Assembly (NCBI GenBank): GCA_046318415.1 | Contig: JBKCUK010000009.1 | Span: 124,001-188,000, forward strand | Origin: JBKCUK01 sp046318415 | GTDB taxonomy: Bacteria > Pseudomonadota > Alphaproteobacteria > Caedimonadales > Caedimonadaceae | Direction: 5' to 3' | DNA length: 64,000 nucleotides | Shown here: positions 17,585 through 25,990 of the stretch, piece by piece | Layout: every line of letters starts with the position of its first letter | Position numbering within the stretch: position 1 is the stretch's first letter | Made by a program: the position numbers and the translations under genes | Notes under the pieces: model-generated | Database searches by the model: none | Seen by the model: only the letters and a program-made list of their open reading frames with translations | Told to the model about the DNA's origin: nothing

Positions 17585-18685
17585 CTAAACATTAAATCTA
17601 AAGTGGAAGACATCACCGTCTTGAACCAAGTAGTCGCGACCCTCTTGACGCATTTTACCGCCGGCTTTGGCACCCTGTTCGCCCTGGCACGACATGTAGT
17701 CCGCATAGGAAATGGTCTCTGCACAAATGAAACCGCGCTCAAAGTCACTATGGATCACACCGGCGGCCTCAGGGGCCTTGGCCTGGCGGCGCACCGTCCA
17801 GGCGCGTGCCTCTTTGGGGCCAATGGTAAAGAAGGTCAACAGGTTCAGCAAACCATAGCCAGCCCGAATGATCTGGGCAAGGCCGGTTTCCTTCAGGCCT
17901 AAGCTTTCAAGAAACTCAGCTTTTTCTTCTTCACTCTCCAGGGCCGCAATTTCAGATTCAATGGCGGCCGAAATCACCACCGTTCCAGCACCCTCCGCTT
18001 TGGCATAAGCTGCCACAGCTTCTGTGTGGTCGTTGCCCGTTGCGGCCTCGCTTTCACTGACGTTACAGACATACAAAATGGGTTTGCTGGTAATCAGTTG
18101 CAGTTGCTTAAACAGCCCCTGTTCCTCGGGCGAGACATCCATGGCGCGGGCTGGTTTACCTTCACGCAGCAGCACCAGTGCCCGCTGCACCAGGTCCAAA
18201 GTTGCAGCCGACTCCCGGTCTCCCCCCCTTGCTTTCTTCGCAAGGTTGGCCTCGCGGCGCTCAAGGCTTTCCAGATCCGCAAGCATCAATTCTGTGTTGA
18301 TGATTTCTGCATCTCTGACCGGATCAACGCCACCCTCCACATGGGTAATGTCTTCGCTTTCAAAACAGCGCAGCACATGCAAAATGGCGTCCACCTCACG
18401 GATGTGACCTAAGAACTGATTCCCCAGCCCCTCGCCTTTGCTGGCACCGCGCACCAATCCGGCAATGTCCACCACATCGAGGGTGGTTGGGATGATACGC
18501 TGGGATTGGGCAATCTTTGCCAGATCATAAAGGCGCGCATCGGGAATACCCACGCGGCCAACATTGGGCTCGATGGTACAAAATGGATAGTTGGCGGCCT
18601 CAGCCGCAGCGGTAGCGGTCAGCGCATTAAACAAGGTGGATTTACCCACATTGGGAAGCCCCACAATACCGCATTGAAAACCCAT
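17585..18685 (-). CDS. ychF: Redox-regulated GTPase/ATPase YchF (Obg family)
   Basis: A full-length YchF/EngD of 366 residues. The P-loop is GLPNVGKSTLF near the N-terminus, switch II is DVVDIAGLVRGASKGEGLG, and the NxxE-type NVSE replaces the classic NKxD guanine motif, as expected for the ATP-preferring YchF subfamily. The C-terminal TGS-like domain ends in DYLVQDGDVFHFRFNV, a hallmark ending. YchF binds ribosomes and modulates translation and oxidative stress responses in other bacteria. It is the last gene of a minus-strand run with pth (18 bases upstream), the usual alphaproteobacterial arrangement. The ATG follows AAGGAAAG. Confidence 0.97.
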   Translation of the reverse strand: MGFQCGIVGLPNVGKSTLFNALTATAAAEAANYPFCTIEPNVGRVGIPDARLYDLAKIAQSQRIIPTTLDVVDIAGLVRGASKGEGLGNQFLGHIREVDAILHVLRCFESEDITHVEGGVDPVRDAEIINTELMLADLESLERREANLAKKARGGDRESAATLDLVQRALVLLREGKPARAMDVSPEEQGLFKQLQLITSKPILYVCNVSESEAATGNDHTEAVAAYAKAEGAGTVVISAAIESEIAALESEEEKAEFLESLGLKETGLAQIIRAGYGLLNLLTFFTIGPKEARAWTVRRQAKAPEAAGVIHSDFERGFICAETISYADYMSCQGEQGAKAGGKMRQEGRDYLVQDGDVFHFRFNV

Positions 18686-18703
18686 TTTTCTCTTTCCTTT
18701 TGC

Positions 18704-19270
18704 TTAATCGACAGCCAAAGCCACTTGCGTCATAAAGGCGTCCGCTTGACCTGCCAATAGATGGGGCAAAGCATCCACAACGCGTTGCAACAGGTCGATC
18801 AGCACCTCTTGCTCAGGCTTTTTAAAATTTCCTAAAACGTAATCACTCACCAAATCGCGATGCCCTGGATGGCCAATGCCCATACGCACCCGCCAATAAT
18901 CAGATCCTAAGCATGCATCAAGGCTTTTCAGTCCATTATGTCCGCCGTGCCCACCCCCACGCTTCACCCTGATCTTGCCCAAGGGGAGGTCAAGGTCATC
19001 GTGAAAGACGAACACATGCTCGTTTGGGATTTTATAAAACTTGGTAAATGGCGCCACCGCATGACCAGATCGATTCATGTAACTTAGCGGTTTTAACAGC
19101 ATCAAGCGCCGTTGGCCAACGGATACCTCTTGCTGCAACAGCTGATCTTTTTGCTTTGGAGTTGGCGCGCCGTGGGCATACGCAATGGCATCAACGGCCA
19201 TAAAGCCAACGTTATGACGGTTCAGAAGATATTGGGGGCCAGGATTCCCCAGCCCCACGAGAACTTGCAT
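18704..19270 (-). CDS. pth: Peptidyl-tRNA hydrolase
   Basis: A bacterial Pth of 188 residues, which frees tRNA from prematurely released peptidyl-tRNA. It begins with VGLGNPGPQYLLNRHNVGF, containing the catalytic His. LKPLSYMNRSG, FHDDLDLPLGKIRVK and GGHGGHNGLKS follow in the normal order with the conserved Asp and Asn residues. The ATG has a GAGG box just upstream. It sits 33 bases after rplY and 18 before ychF, a standard translation-related cluster. Confidence 0.97.
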   Translation of the reverse strand: MQVLVGLGNPGPQYLLNRHNVGFMAVDAIAYAHGAPTPKQKDQLLQQEVSVGQRRLMLLKPLSYMNRSGHAVAPFTKFYKIPNEHVFVFHDDLDLPLGKIRVKRGGGHGGHNGLKSLDACLGSDYWRVRMGIGHPGHRDLVSDYVLGNFKKPEQEVLIDLLQRVVDALPHLLAGQADAFMTQVALAVD

Positions 19271-19303
19271 ACCTCACCTCTTGAGGAATGAAGAAATGAT
19301 CGC

Positions 19304-19915
19304 TTACGAAGCAGCCTCACCCGTTGCGCCAGCAGCTGCATCAGCAGAGCCCTTCGGCGCCAGAAGGGTGGCGATGGTGACATCGCGCTCAGGATGGGTC
19401 GGTACCACACCCTTTGGCAACTTCAGATCAGCCGTGTGGATGGTTGCACCGACTTCTAAGCCAGACAGATCAATTTCAATTTTTTCTGGGATGGCGTCCG
19501 CAGGGCAGGTCACATCCAGGGCATGGAGAACGACGTTCAAGATGCCGCCGTGCTTAATGCCGGGGCACTTGGCTTCGTTCAAGAAAACCACAGGAACAGC
19601 CACGTGGGTCTTAGCACCCTTACCCAAACGCACGAAGTCAACGTGGATCGGACGATCGCTGACAGGGTGGAATTGCACTTCACGCACTAACGCACGCTCA
19701 CGCTTGCCTTCAACTTCAATTTCAATGGCGGTGCTGTAAAAGCTGGTTTGATGCAAACCGCGCTCAATCCAACGAGGATCCAACGCAATCGATACGTTGT
19801 CCTTCTTGTCACCATAGATAATACCGGGAATCAAGCCAGAGCGACGCAGCTCTCTTGACGCACCCCCGCCCACACGCTCACGGCGCTGCACGGATAAAAC
19901 GTTGACCTCAGACAT
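19304..19915 (-). CDS. rplY: 50S ribosomal protein L25, Ctc form
   Basis: A two-domain L25/Ctc protein of 203 residues that binds 5S rRNA. The N-terminal domain reads VGGGASRELRRSGLIPGIIY and FYSTAIEIEV. The C-terminal domain carries VPVVFLNEAKCPGIKHGG and then IEIDLSGLEVG. An Ala-rich tail closes it. The ATG at 19915 was preferred over an in-frame codon at 19930 because GAGGAG lies seven bases before it and MSEVNVL fits the family. It lies between prs and pth, as in many alphaproteobacteria. Confidence 0.95.
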   Translation of the reverse strand: MSEVNVLSVQRRERVGGGASRELRRSGLIPGIIYGDKKDNVSIALDPRWIERGLHQTSFYSTAIEIEVEGKRERALVREVQFHPVSDRPIHVDFVRLGKGAKTHVAVPVVFLNEAKCPGIKHGGILNVVLHALDVTCPADAIPEKIEIDLSGLEVGATIHTADLKLPKGVVPTHPERDVTIATLLAPKGSADAAAGATGEAAS

Positions 19916-19995
19916 TGTGTTACTCCTCAACTCTCACCAAACACTCTTGGCACTCACATACACGGTTTGGGGGTGTTATAGCAAATAAAAATCAT

Positions 19996-20928
19996 TTAGT
20001 CGAACAAAGACGACACAGATTGTTCGCAACTTATACGCCGAATGGCCTCGGCGAGCAAGGGGGCAAGACTCAAAGAACGCACTTTTGCTGATGACTTACC
20101 CTGGAAAGGGATCTGGATACTGTCACTGACGACAAGTTCTTGCAAGGGAGAGGCCTGAATGCGCGCCATTGCACCCTCAGAGAGCACCCCATGGGTAACG
20201 TACGAGGCCACACCTGCAGCCCCAGCCTGCTGAAGGGCCTCAGCTCCTTTGCATAAAGTGCCCGCCGAATCTGCAATATCATCAATCAAAATGCACTGCC
20301 GCCCCACCACATCACCGATGATATTCATGACGTCAGCCTGTCCAGGCTGCACGCGACGTTTATCAATGATAGCCAGATCAAAGCCCAAGCGCTGCGCCAC
20401 TTCCCGGGCGCGCACCACTCCCCCGACATCCGGTGAAACAATCGCCACTGGCATGGCGCCATAGCGTTTTTGAATATCCTGGGCAAACAACATGGAAGCC
20501 GAGAGATTATCAACGGGAATATCAAAAAAACCCTGGATTTGGCCCGAGTGCAAGTCAATGGTCAAGATACGATGAACCCCAGCCACAGTCAGTAAATTGG
20601 CCACCAACTTTGCTGAAATGGGAGTCCGTGGACCATTTTTGCGATCCTGGCGCGCATAGCCAAAATAAGGCATGACGGCCGTAATGCGACGCGCCGAGCC
20701 GCGCCGCAGCGCATCGATGGTGATCAGCAGCTCCATCAGGGTATCATTCGCAGGATAAGAAGTGGATTGCAGGACAAAGATGTCCTCTCCCCGTACATTT
20801 TCGTGAATTTCAACAAAGACTTCTTGATCCGCGAAACGTCGAATACTGGCTTCGGCCAGGGATACACCCAAAATGTGGGCAATTTTTTCCGCAAGGGGCA
20901 AATTACTGTTGCAAGCCAAAAGCTTCAT
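19996..20928 (-). CDS. prs: Ribose-phosphate pyrophosphokinase
   Basis: PRPP synthase of 310 residues, making the shared precursor for nucleotides, His and Trp from ribose 5-phosphate and ATP. Visible landmarks are MKLLACNSNLPLAEKIA at the start, RRFADQEVFVEI, the flexible catalytic loop PYFGYARQDRK, the metal-binding TIDLHSGQIQGFF, and the PRPP-binding loop LIDDIADSAGTL. The ATG at 20928 was chosen by family alignment; the frame opens 15 codons earlier at 20973. It heads the prs-rplY-pth-ychF run. The ABC transporter on the other side is divergently transcribed. Confidence 0.96.
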   Translation of the reverse strand: MKLLACNSNLPLAEKIAHILGVSLAEASIRRFADQEVFVEIHENVRGEDIFVLQSTSYPANDTLMELLITIDALRRGSARRITAVMPYFGYARQDRKNGPRTPISAKLVANLLTVAGVHRILTIDLHSGQIQGFFDIPVDNLSASMLFAQDIQKRYGAMPVAIVSPDVGGVVRAREVAQRLGFDLAIIDKRRVQPGQADVMNIIGDVVGRQCILIDDIADSAGTLCKGAEALQQAGAAGVASYVTHGVLSEGAMARIQASPLQELVVSDSIQIPFQGKSSAKVRSLSLAPLLAEAIRRISCEQSVSSLFD

Positions 20929-21102
20929 GGCTATGTCTTTGTTATTCTGTAAGATGTTGTCGAACTTTATCATTCAAGGCCAAGTTATGCAAATGTTCAG
21001 CTTGCGCCGGGGGTGGAACGACTTTATTCTTATCCTTGCGGGACAAATCAACCTCTTCGTTGCCTTGTGCAGGAAGGGTTTTTATATAATAGGAACAAAT
21101 TA

Positions 21103-21879
21103 ATGCCCCTTTTGAAGCATTTATCGATCGCGAGTCTCGTCCTTTCCCTTTTTGTTACAGGATGCGGGGAAGGAGAGAAAAAAGCAGATGCTGACCAAAC
21201 TCAAAAATTGGTGGCCCTCACATCGGCAGACAATCCGCCGTTTGAGCTCATTCAAACGGCCAACGGGGCCAGCGAGATTGTTGGCTTTGACATTGATTTG
21301 ATGAAAGCTGTGGGCGAGGTATTAGGCGTTGAAATTGAATTTCAGGATATGGACTTTGGCTCATTAATCCCCGCGTTGCAATCGGGCCGCGGTGATTTGG
21401 CCATGTCTGCCATTAGCATGACGCCCGAGCGTGAGAAAGTCGTTCGTTTTTCCGAGACTTACTTTATTGCACGCATTGGCGTTGTCACCGTTAAAGGCAA
21501 GGGAATTGCCCGCGATGCGGAATTTAAAAACAAGAAGGTTGGCGTGCAAATGGGCACCACCTTTGAGAGCCTCATGCGCGAAATCGTTGCAAAAGATGAG
21601 ACCATCGAGCTGATCTCACTCAACAGGCTTGGTGAGTTGGTCCAGGAAATCAAGTCCGGCCGCTTGGACGCAGTGGTCATGGACGAATTGGCAGCCAAAT
21701 CTTTCGCAGACTTGAATCCCGGGCTTGAGTTTAACACACTGGAAGGGCATGATGCGCCCTATGCCATTGCTTTTCCTAAAGATTCACCCTGGGTTGACAA
21801 AGTGAATGAGGCCCTTCGCAAGTTAAAGGCAGATGGCAAAATCGACGTTTTAGTCCAGAAGTGGTTTTCCCATAACTAG
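21103..21879 (+). CDS. Polar amino acid ABC transporter, substrate-binding lipoprotein
   Basis: A 258-residue periplasmic binding protein of family 3 (SBP_bac_3). The ATG at 21103 follows AGGAA and opens a lipoprotein signal with lipobox VTGC (Cys 21). The mature part begins KLVALTSADNPPFEL and contains GFDIDLMKAVGEVLGVEIEF, LIPALQSGRGDLAMSAISMT and the closing IAFPKDSPWVDKVNEALRKL, all typical of this family. It is first in an operon with the permease and ATPase genes. The particular amino acid cannot be told from the sequence. Confidence 0.94.
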   Translation: MPLLKHLSIASLVLSLFVTGCGEGEKKADADQTQKLVALTSADNPPFELIQTANGASEIVGFDIDLMKAVGEVLGVEIEFQDMDFGSLIPALQSGRGDLAMSAISMTPEREKVVRFSETYFIARIGVVTVKGKGIARDAEFKNKKVGVQMGTTFESLMREIVAKDETIELISLNRLGELVQEIKSGRLDAVVMDELAAKSFADLNPGLEFNTLEGHDAPYAIAFPKDSPWVDKVNEALRKLKADGKIDVLVQKWFSHN

Positions 21880-21913
21880 CAGCGCCCGAAGCGTGAAGAA
21901 TTGAGCATCATCC

Positions 21914-22579
21914 ATGGTCCTACATTTTGACCGATTGATCCCTTCAATCCCCTTTATTCTGGGTGGCATTCTTGTCACCCTGAAATACACCCTTCTCTCC
22001 ATCGGGATTGGCTTTATCTTAGGCATTTTCATTGCCCTGGCGCGGCTTTCCAAGTCACGCTGGGTCGCAGGCATTTTTGGGGGGTATATCTCACTTTTTC
22101 GCGGCACGCCCCTTCTGGTGCAATTGTCGATTATCTACTATGCCACACCACAGCTGGTAGGCTATAAAATCACCGCCTTTGAAGCGGGTGTCTTGACGCT
22201 CAGCTTGAACTCGGGCGCTTATGTGGCCGAGATTATTCGCGCCGGCATCCAATCGGTGGATAAAGGCCAGTTTGAAGCCGCAACATCCTTAGGCCTTCCC
22301 TATTCCCTCGTGATGCGGGACATCATCCTTCCCCAAGCCATTAAGAATATTCTGCCTGCCCTGGTCAATGAGATGGTCAACTTGCTGAAAGAGTCCGCCC
22401 TCGTTTCCGTCATCGGTGAGGGTGACTTATTGCGTCGCGCCATGATGGTGGCAGGTGAAAAGTTTATCTATTTCGAGCCCCTGCTGTTTGTGGCAGGCAT
22501 CTACTATATTATGGTGGTGGCCTTATCTTCCCTGGCCCGGCAGTTAGAACAAAGGTTGCGTCGCAGTGATTCGCATTGA
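21914..22579 (+). CDS. Polar amino acid ABC transporter, permease
   Basis: A 221-residue inner-membrane permease of the His/Glu/Gln/Arg family (HisM/GlnP-like) with about five membrane helices. It contains FRGTPLLVQL and the cytoplasmic EAA loop (GQFEAATSLGLPYSLVMRDI and ILPQAIKNILPAL), which docks with the ATPase. It follows the binding-protein gene by 34 bases and overlaps the ATPase gene by 14 bases. A single permease implies a homodimer. Confidence 0.94.
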   Translation: MVLHFDRLIPSIPFILGGILVTLKYTLLSIGIGFILGIFIALARLSKSRWVAGIFGGYISLFRGTPLLVQLSIIYYATPQLVGYKITAFEAGVLTLSLNSGAYVAEIIRAGIQSVDKGQFEAATSLGLPYSLVMRDIILPQAIKNILPALVNEMVNLLKESALVSVIGEGDLLRRAMMVAGEKFIYFEPLLFVAGIYYIMVVALSSLARQLEQRLRRSDSH

Positions 22580-23288
22580 ACGACTTTATAAGTCTTTTCA
22601 GCATAATACGATTTTAAAAGGAATCTCAGCTGAGATTCCCAAAGGTAAGGTTTATGCTATTCTTGGTCCTTCGGGTTCTGGCAAATCTACCTTGCTGCGC
22701 TGTTTAAACCTTTTGGAAACCCCCAGCCATGGGTCTGTTTTCATCCAAGGTGAAGAGATTAACGCTCCAGGCTATGACATCCGAAAACTGCGGCAGCGTG
22801 TGGCCATGGTCTTTCAGCATTTCAATTTGTTTCCCCACATGACGGTCCTTGAGAACCTGACCTACGCACCCACACAGGTTCTGAAAATGTCGCAGGAGGC
22901 CGCAAAATCCCGGGCGCTCGACCTGCTTGAGCGGGTGGGACTTGCTGAAAAAGCTGAAGTTTACCCAGGAAGACTTTCTGGTGGTCAAAAACAGCGGGTC
23001 GCCATTGCAAGAGCGCTGGCCATGGATCCCGAGATCATTCTTTTCGATGAACCCACTTCAGCCCTCGATCCCGAGATGGTGAAAGAAGTGTTAGAGGTCA
23101 TCCAAAGCCTTGCCCATACCCAAATCACCATTGTCTTGGTCACCCATGAAATGGGCTTCGCCCGCGAAGTTGCAGACCGCATTTGGTTCCTGGATGGCGG
23201 TGAGCTGGTTGAGGACGCCACGCCAAAAGAATTCTTCACCGCCCCCAAAAGCGAACGCGCCAAGCAGTTTTTGGCCAAGGTCTTGTAG
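22566..23288 (+). CDS. Polar amino acid ABC transporter, ATP-binding protein
   Basis: A 240-residue ABC ATPase of the GlnQ/HisP type. Walker A is GPSGSGKST, the Q-loop MVFQHFNLFPHMT, the signature LSGGQKQRVAIARAL, Walker B IILFDEPTSALDPE, and the H-loop VTHEMGFA. It starts at a GTG inside the end of the permease gene, so translation is probably coupled. It completes a three-gene amino acid importer. Confidence 0.96.
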   Translation: MIRIERLYKSFQHNTILKGISAEIPKGKVYAILGPSGSGKSTLLRCLNLLETPSHGSVFIQGEEINAPGYDIRKLRQRVAMVFQHFNLFPHMTVLENLTYAPTQVLKMSQEAAKSRALDLLERVGLAEKAEVYPGRLSGGQKQRVAIARALAMDPEIILFDEPTSALDPEMVKEVLEVIQSLAHTQITIVLVTHEMGFAREVADRIWFLDGGELVEDATPKEFFTAPKSERAKQFLAKVL

Positions 23289-23310
23289 AATCACTTCCAT
23301 ATAAACGAAA

Positions 23311-23344
23311 AACAGCTTGGATCCCCGCTTGCGCGGGGATGACA
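23311..23344. repeat. REP-like palindromic repeat, GGATCCCCGC type
   Basis: GGATCCCCGCTTGCGCGGGGATGAC is self-complementary around TTGC. The same unit occurs at 33001 and, inverted, at 33215. Similar short GC-rich palindromes are dispersed in many alphaproteobacterial genomes. Confidence 0.75.
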
Positions 23345-23376
23345 ACAGTGAGCATGGTTCACTCTGACTCGAAAAA

Positions 23377-23412
23377 ACAGCCTGGATCGCCAGGCTTTCG
23401 CTCGCGATGACG
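23377..23412. repeat. REP-like repeat, CCTGGATCGCC...CGATGACG type
   Basis: CAGCCTGGATCGCC followed by GCTCGCGATGACG. A second copy is at 33034-33077 and a partial one at 24917-24944. CGCTCGCGATGACG is the most constant part. Confidence 0.65.
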
Positions 23413-23487
23413 AGGGTGCATTCTCAGTCATCAACCGCGAGGAGGACCCAAGTCCGACACGGCAATCCATCTGCAGGCCTTTTCCCC

Positions 23488-23523
23488 GTCATTGCGAGGA
23501 GCGCTAGCGACGCAGCAATCCAT
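23488..23523. repeat. REP-like repeat, CGTCATTGCGAGGAGCG type
   Basis: The unit CGTCATTGCGAGGAGCG, CTAGCGACGC and AGCAATCCATG is a third repeat type in the same spacer. A half-unit (CGGCAATCCATCTGC) sits just before it at about 23460. Motifs very like this are known as dispersed repeats in intracellular alphaproteobacteria. Confidence 0.6.
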
Positions 23524-23664
23524 GTAGCAAAAAAGCACCCCTAGAGTGACCCATGGCTTTGGTATGGCTGAGGGTGCCGTGATTCCGTCAAGGATGTTTT
23601 TATTGACAAATAGTTGAGGATATTTATTCTCCCTGAGGAAGAGGCAATCAAAGGATCCATTGCA

Positions 23665-24912
23665 ATGGCTTTCACCATATTTCTCCGCCACATTGGTCTC
23701 AGCATTCTTCTTACACTCTCAAGTGTTTACGCTTCCGAATTTCTCGTCGGATTGGACGAGGACGAGACTGTGCCACTACCCCATGATGTGATCAAGCACG
23801 TCATGGGCATGACAGAGGCGCCCCTCTTTGCCCGTATGGGAATGATGAATAAGAGTTTGAATAAATTTCTAAAAGCGGAAAAAGAACGCGCGGTATCCTC
23901 TTCGACTTTCAATGAAAGCGGCTGTAACGCAAAAGATCATTTGTTGCTGACCGCTCTACAGCCGGATGAAATCGAGCGGCCACTTCGCACCCTTATGGAG
24001 CGCGATGGCGGCGTGGCTGTTGCATCCAATTCAGTGCTACATGGCACACTTAGCGCCGTCTATGGCTTGGCCAACATACGCGACTGGATCGATTGTAAGG
24101 ATCTGGCTTCTCCTCTTTATCAAACCGCTTTTGGCAAGGATTTGCCGCAAGCACAGCAGGAACTGGCTTTACAACAATTGATGGCGCTGGTCGGAACACC
24201 CGTTTATCTGCAAGGTCAGGACGCAGCTGGTCTGCAGCGCTTCTTGAGTAAACATGGCCACAAGCTCCACTCTTTGCTTGAAAGCAAAAAACAACTACGT
24301 CCCTTGGTGAACTTTCTCCACGGTGATGTGGATGAAAAAATCCTCGCAGCCAAACCCCATACTTTCGTGATGAGCGACGTTGAACTGGCACAACAGCCGA
24401 TCCAGGGACAACTTGAACACTATCTCGCGATCCAAGCCGAGCATCATGTTTACCTGAGTTTGGGCGTGGGGCCTTTCGTTGAGTATGGCAAGCTCACGCT
24501 TCAAAAACAGTACATGCCAACCAATCTACGGCACCTTACCATCATGGACCCCACGTGTGCGGTGAGAATTACAGCCCAATGCTGCCTTTCAGGCACCAAC
24601 CTTCACTCCTTGCACCTGCATCTCCCTCAGCTCTTCACAGCGGAAGACCATTTCGTTGCAAATAACCCTGCGCTACAGTCGGTAACACTTGATCTGCCCA
24701 ATCTAATTGCGGTTGAGCGTCAATTCGCCTCAAATAACCCGGCGCTGCAGACGGTCATACTTGCCATGCCGAAACTTAAAAACATAGGAGATGGCATCTT
24801 AGGCGGCTGCAAAAGCCTCTCCCAAAGGGAGAAGAATAAGATTCGTAACTATTTCGCGTCTCTTGGCTTAGAATGGCAAGAAAATGTTGAGATTGCTGCC
24901 ATAGCTCAATAA
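23665..24912 (+). CDS. Exported F-box-like protein with repeated C-terminus
   Basis: A 415-residue protein starting at the ATG at 23665, nine bases after AAAGGA; the open frame runs 17 codons further upstream through repeat-flanked spacer. It has a signal peptide (MAFTIFLRHIGLSILLTLSS, cleavage near VYAS), an acidic step (GLDEDET) and a degenerate F-box-like motif at about 37-70 (VPLPHDVIKHVMGM, then ARMGMMNKSLNKFL). The C-terminal 100 residues carry two near-identical units (FVANNPALQSVTLDLPNL and FASNNPALQTVILAMPKL), resembling BspA-type leucine-rich repeats. REP-like repeats lie on both sides, suggesting a mobile or recently inserted locus. The specific role is unknown; effector function is inferred. 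Confidence 0.75.
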   Translation: MAFTIFLRHIGLSILLTLSSVYASEFLVGLDEDETVPLPHDVIKHVMGMTEAPLFARMGMMNKSLNKFLKAEKERAVSSSTFNESGCNAKDHLLLTALQPDEIERPLRTLMERDGGVAVASNSVLHGTLSAVYGLANIRDWIDCKDLASPLYQTAFGKDLPQAQQELALQQLMALVGTPVYLQGQDAAGLQRFLSKHGHKLHSLLESKKQLRPLVNFLHGDVDEKILAAKPHTFVMSDVELAQQPIQGQLEHYLAIQAEHHVYLSLGVGPFVEYGKLTLQKQYMPTNLRHLTIMDPTCAVRITAQCCLSGTNLHSLHLHLPQLFTAEDHFVANNPALQSVTLDLPNLIAVERQFASNNPALQTVILAMPKLKNIGDGILGGCKSLSQREKNKIRNYFASLGLEWQENVEIAAIAQ

Positions 24913-24916
24913 CGGG

Positions 24917-24944
24917 CCTTGCTCGTTCCTCGCTCGCGATGACG
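24917..24944. repeat. Partial REP-like repeat downstream of an F-box-like gene
   Basis: CTCGTTCCTCGCTCGCGATGACGG repeats the tail of the element at 33050-33077. Further degenerate GCGATGAC units follow to about 25000. Confidence 0.5.
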
Positions 24945-25044
24945 GAAATGGAAGTGCCGCGCCCGATGACAGCAGAGGGTTATTGCGCGCGCGATGACGC
25001 GGATGGGGATGCTGCGCACGAAATGATGCGCGGAGAACGCGACC

Positions 25045-25887
25045 TTACCCTTGTACCTTTTCGCGCAAAACTCTAGCCGCTAAGGCTGCAGCTACGGCAT
25101 TCATATAAACGCCCATCACCAGGGCGAGGGCAAGCCCTGCCACAAGCTCGCTCATCAGATCACCAAATCCATTGACGAGAGCACCCGCAATCATGCACAA
25201 GGCATAGGCCATAAACGCGATAACCCCTAAAACGATGATCTTGAGTGTTAGGTGCAGCGTGCAGCCTTGGGTTTGCCGCCAGGTGGCCACCATCGCCCTC
25301 GCAAGCGGGATATCACGCACAACGACCATGGCCATTAGCGGCACCAATCGCGCTGTCACAAACAACAGCGGCAAGGATAAAACCCCATAGATTCCAAGCA
25401 TAATACCGATCGGCATATTCCCTGTTGCCATGGATTCAGGGGAAATGCCGTGTTGCATGAACAAAAGCAACAGCGACCCCCCCTCCTCAAAGCTAAGCAC
25501 ACCAATGACGGTGCCAATCATATCGACGATCAGAAGCCATATAACGGGTAAAGCCACCAATAGTCCCATCATGGCTCCCAAAAGACGCAACTCTTGGACA
25601 CTGACAAGGCGGCGCATCACAGAAAATCGAGGATCAGGGATATGATGGACATCCCGGACCACCGCAGCGATCAACGGCAAGGGACACAACACAACAAGAA
25701 CCAAAGCCACAAAGGACGAGAATTCGATGAGATCAGGAGCATACGCCTCGATGATCGGCACACCACAAAGGGACAAGATCACACCAATAAGAGCAAAATG
25801 AGTGAGGGATTTATGCCGTCCCACGCTTTTCACCGCATCGCGGAAAACCTCACGCCAAGATGACATTGGTAGTTTTGTTTTCATCAC
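25045..25887 (-). CDS. Polytopic membrane protein, hypothetical
   Basis: A 280-residue integral membrane protein with about six hydrophobic helices (for example HFALIGVILSLCGVPII, SFVALVLVVLCPLPLIAAVV, LLGAMMGLLVALPVIWLLIV). A cytoplasmic segment ARAMVATWRQTQG, then LTLKIIVLGVIAFM, resembles ALKESWRLTKGRFLKM in the two membrane proteins at 29012 and 29997, so it may be a distant relative (YciC/DUF975-like layout). No transporter or enzyme motif is visible. It stands alone, convergent with the F-box-like gene before it. Confidence 0.65.
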   Translation of the reverse strand: MMKTKLPMSSWREVFRDAVKSVGRHKSLTHFALIGVILSLCGVPIIEAYAPDLIEFSSFVALVLVVLCPLPLIAAVVRDVHHIPDPRFSVMRRLVSVQELRLLGAMMGLLVALPVIWLLIVDMIGTVIGVLSFEEGGSLLLLFMQHGISPESMATGNMPIGIMLGIYGVLSLPLLFVTARLVPLMAMVVVRDIPLARAMVATWRQTQGCTLHLTLKIIVLGVIAFMAYALCMIAGALVNGFGDLMSELVAGLALALVMGVYMNAVAAALAARVLREKVQG

Positions 25888-25990
25888 ACTTGTCTCAGTC
25901 TTGTTCTAGCCTTAGATTATCACAAGCAACTTAAGAGACCCTTAATGTATGACTCCAAGTCATCCCCTTCAAGACGAAAAGGGCAGTTGA

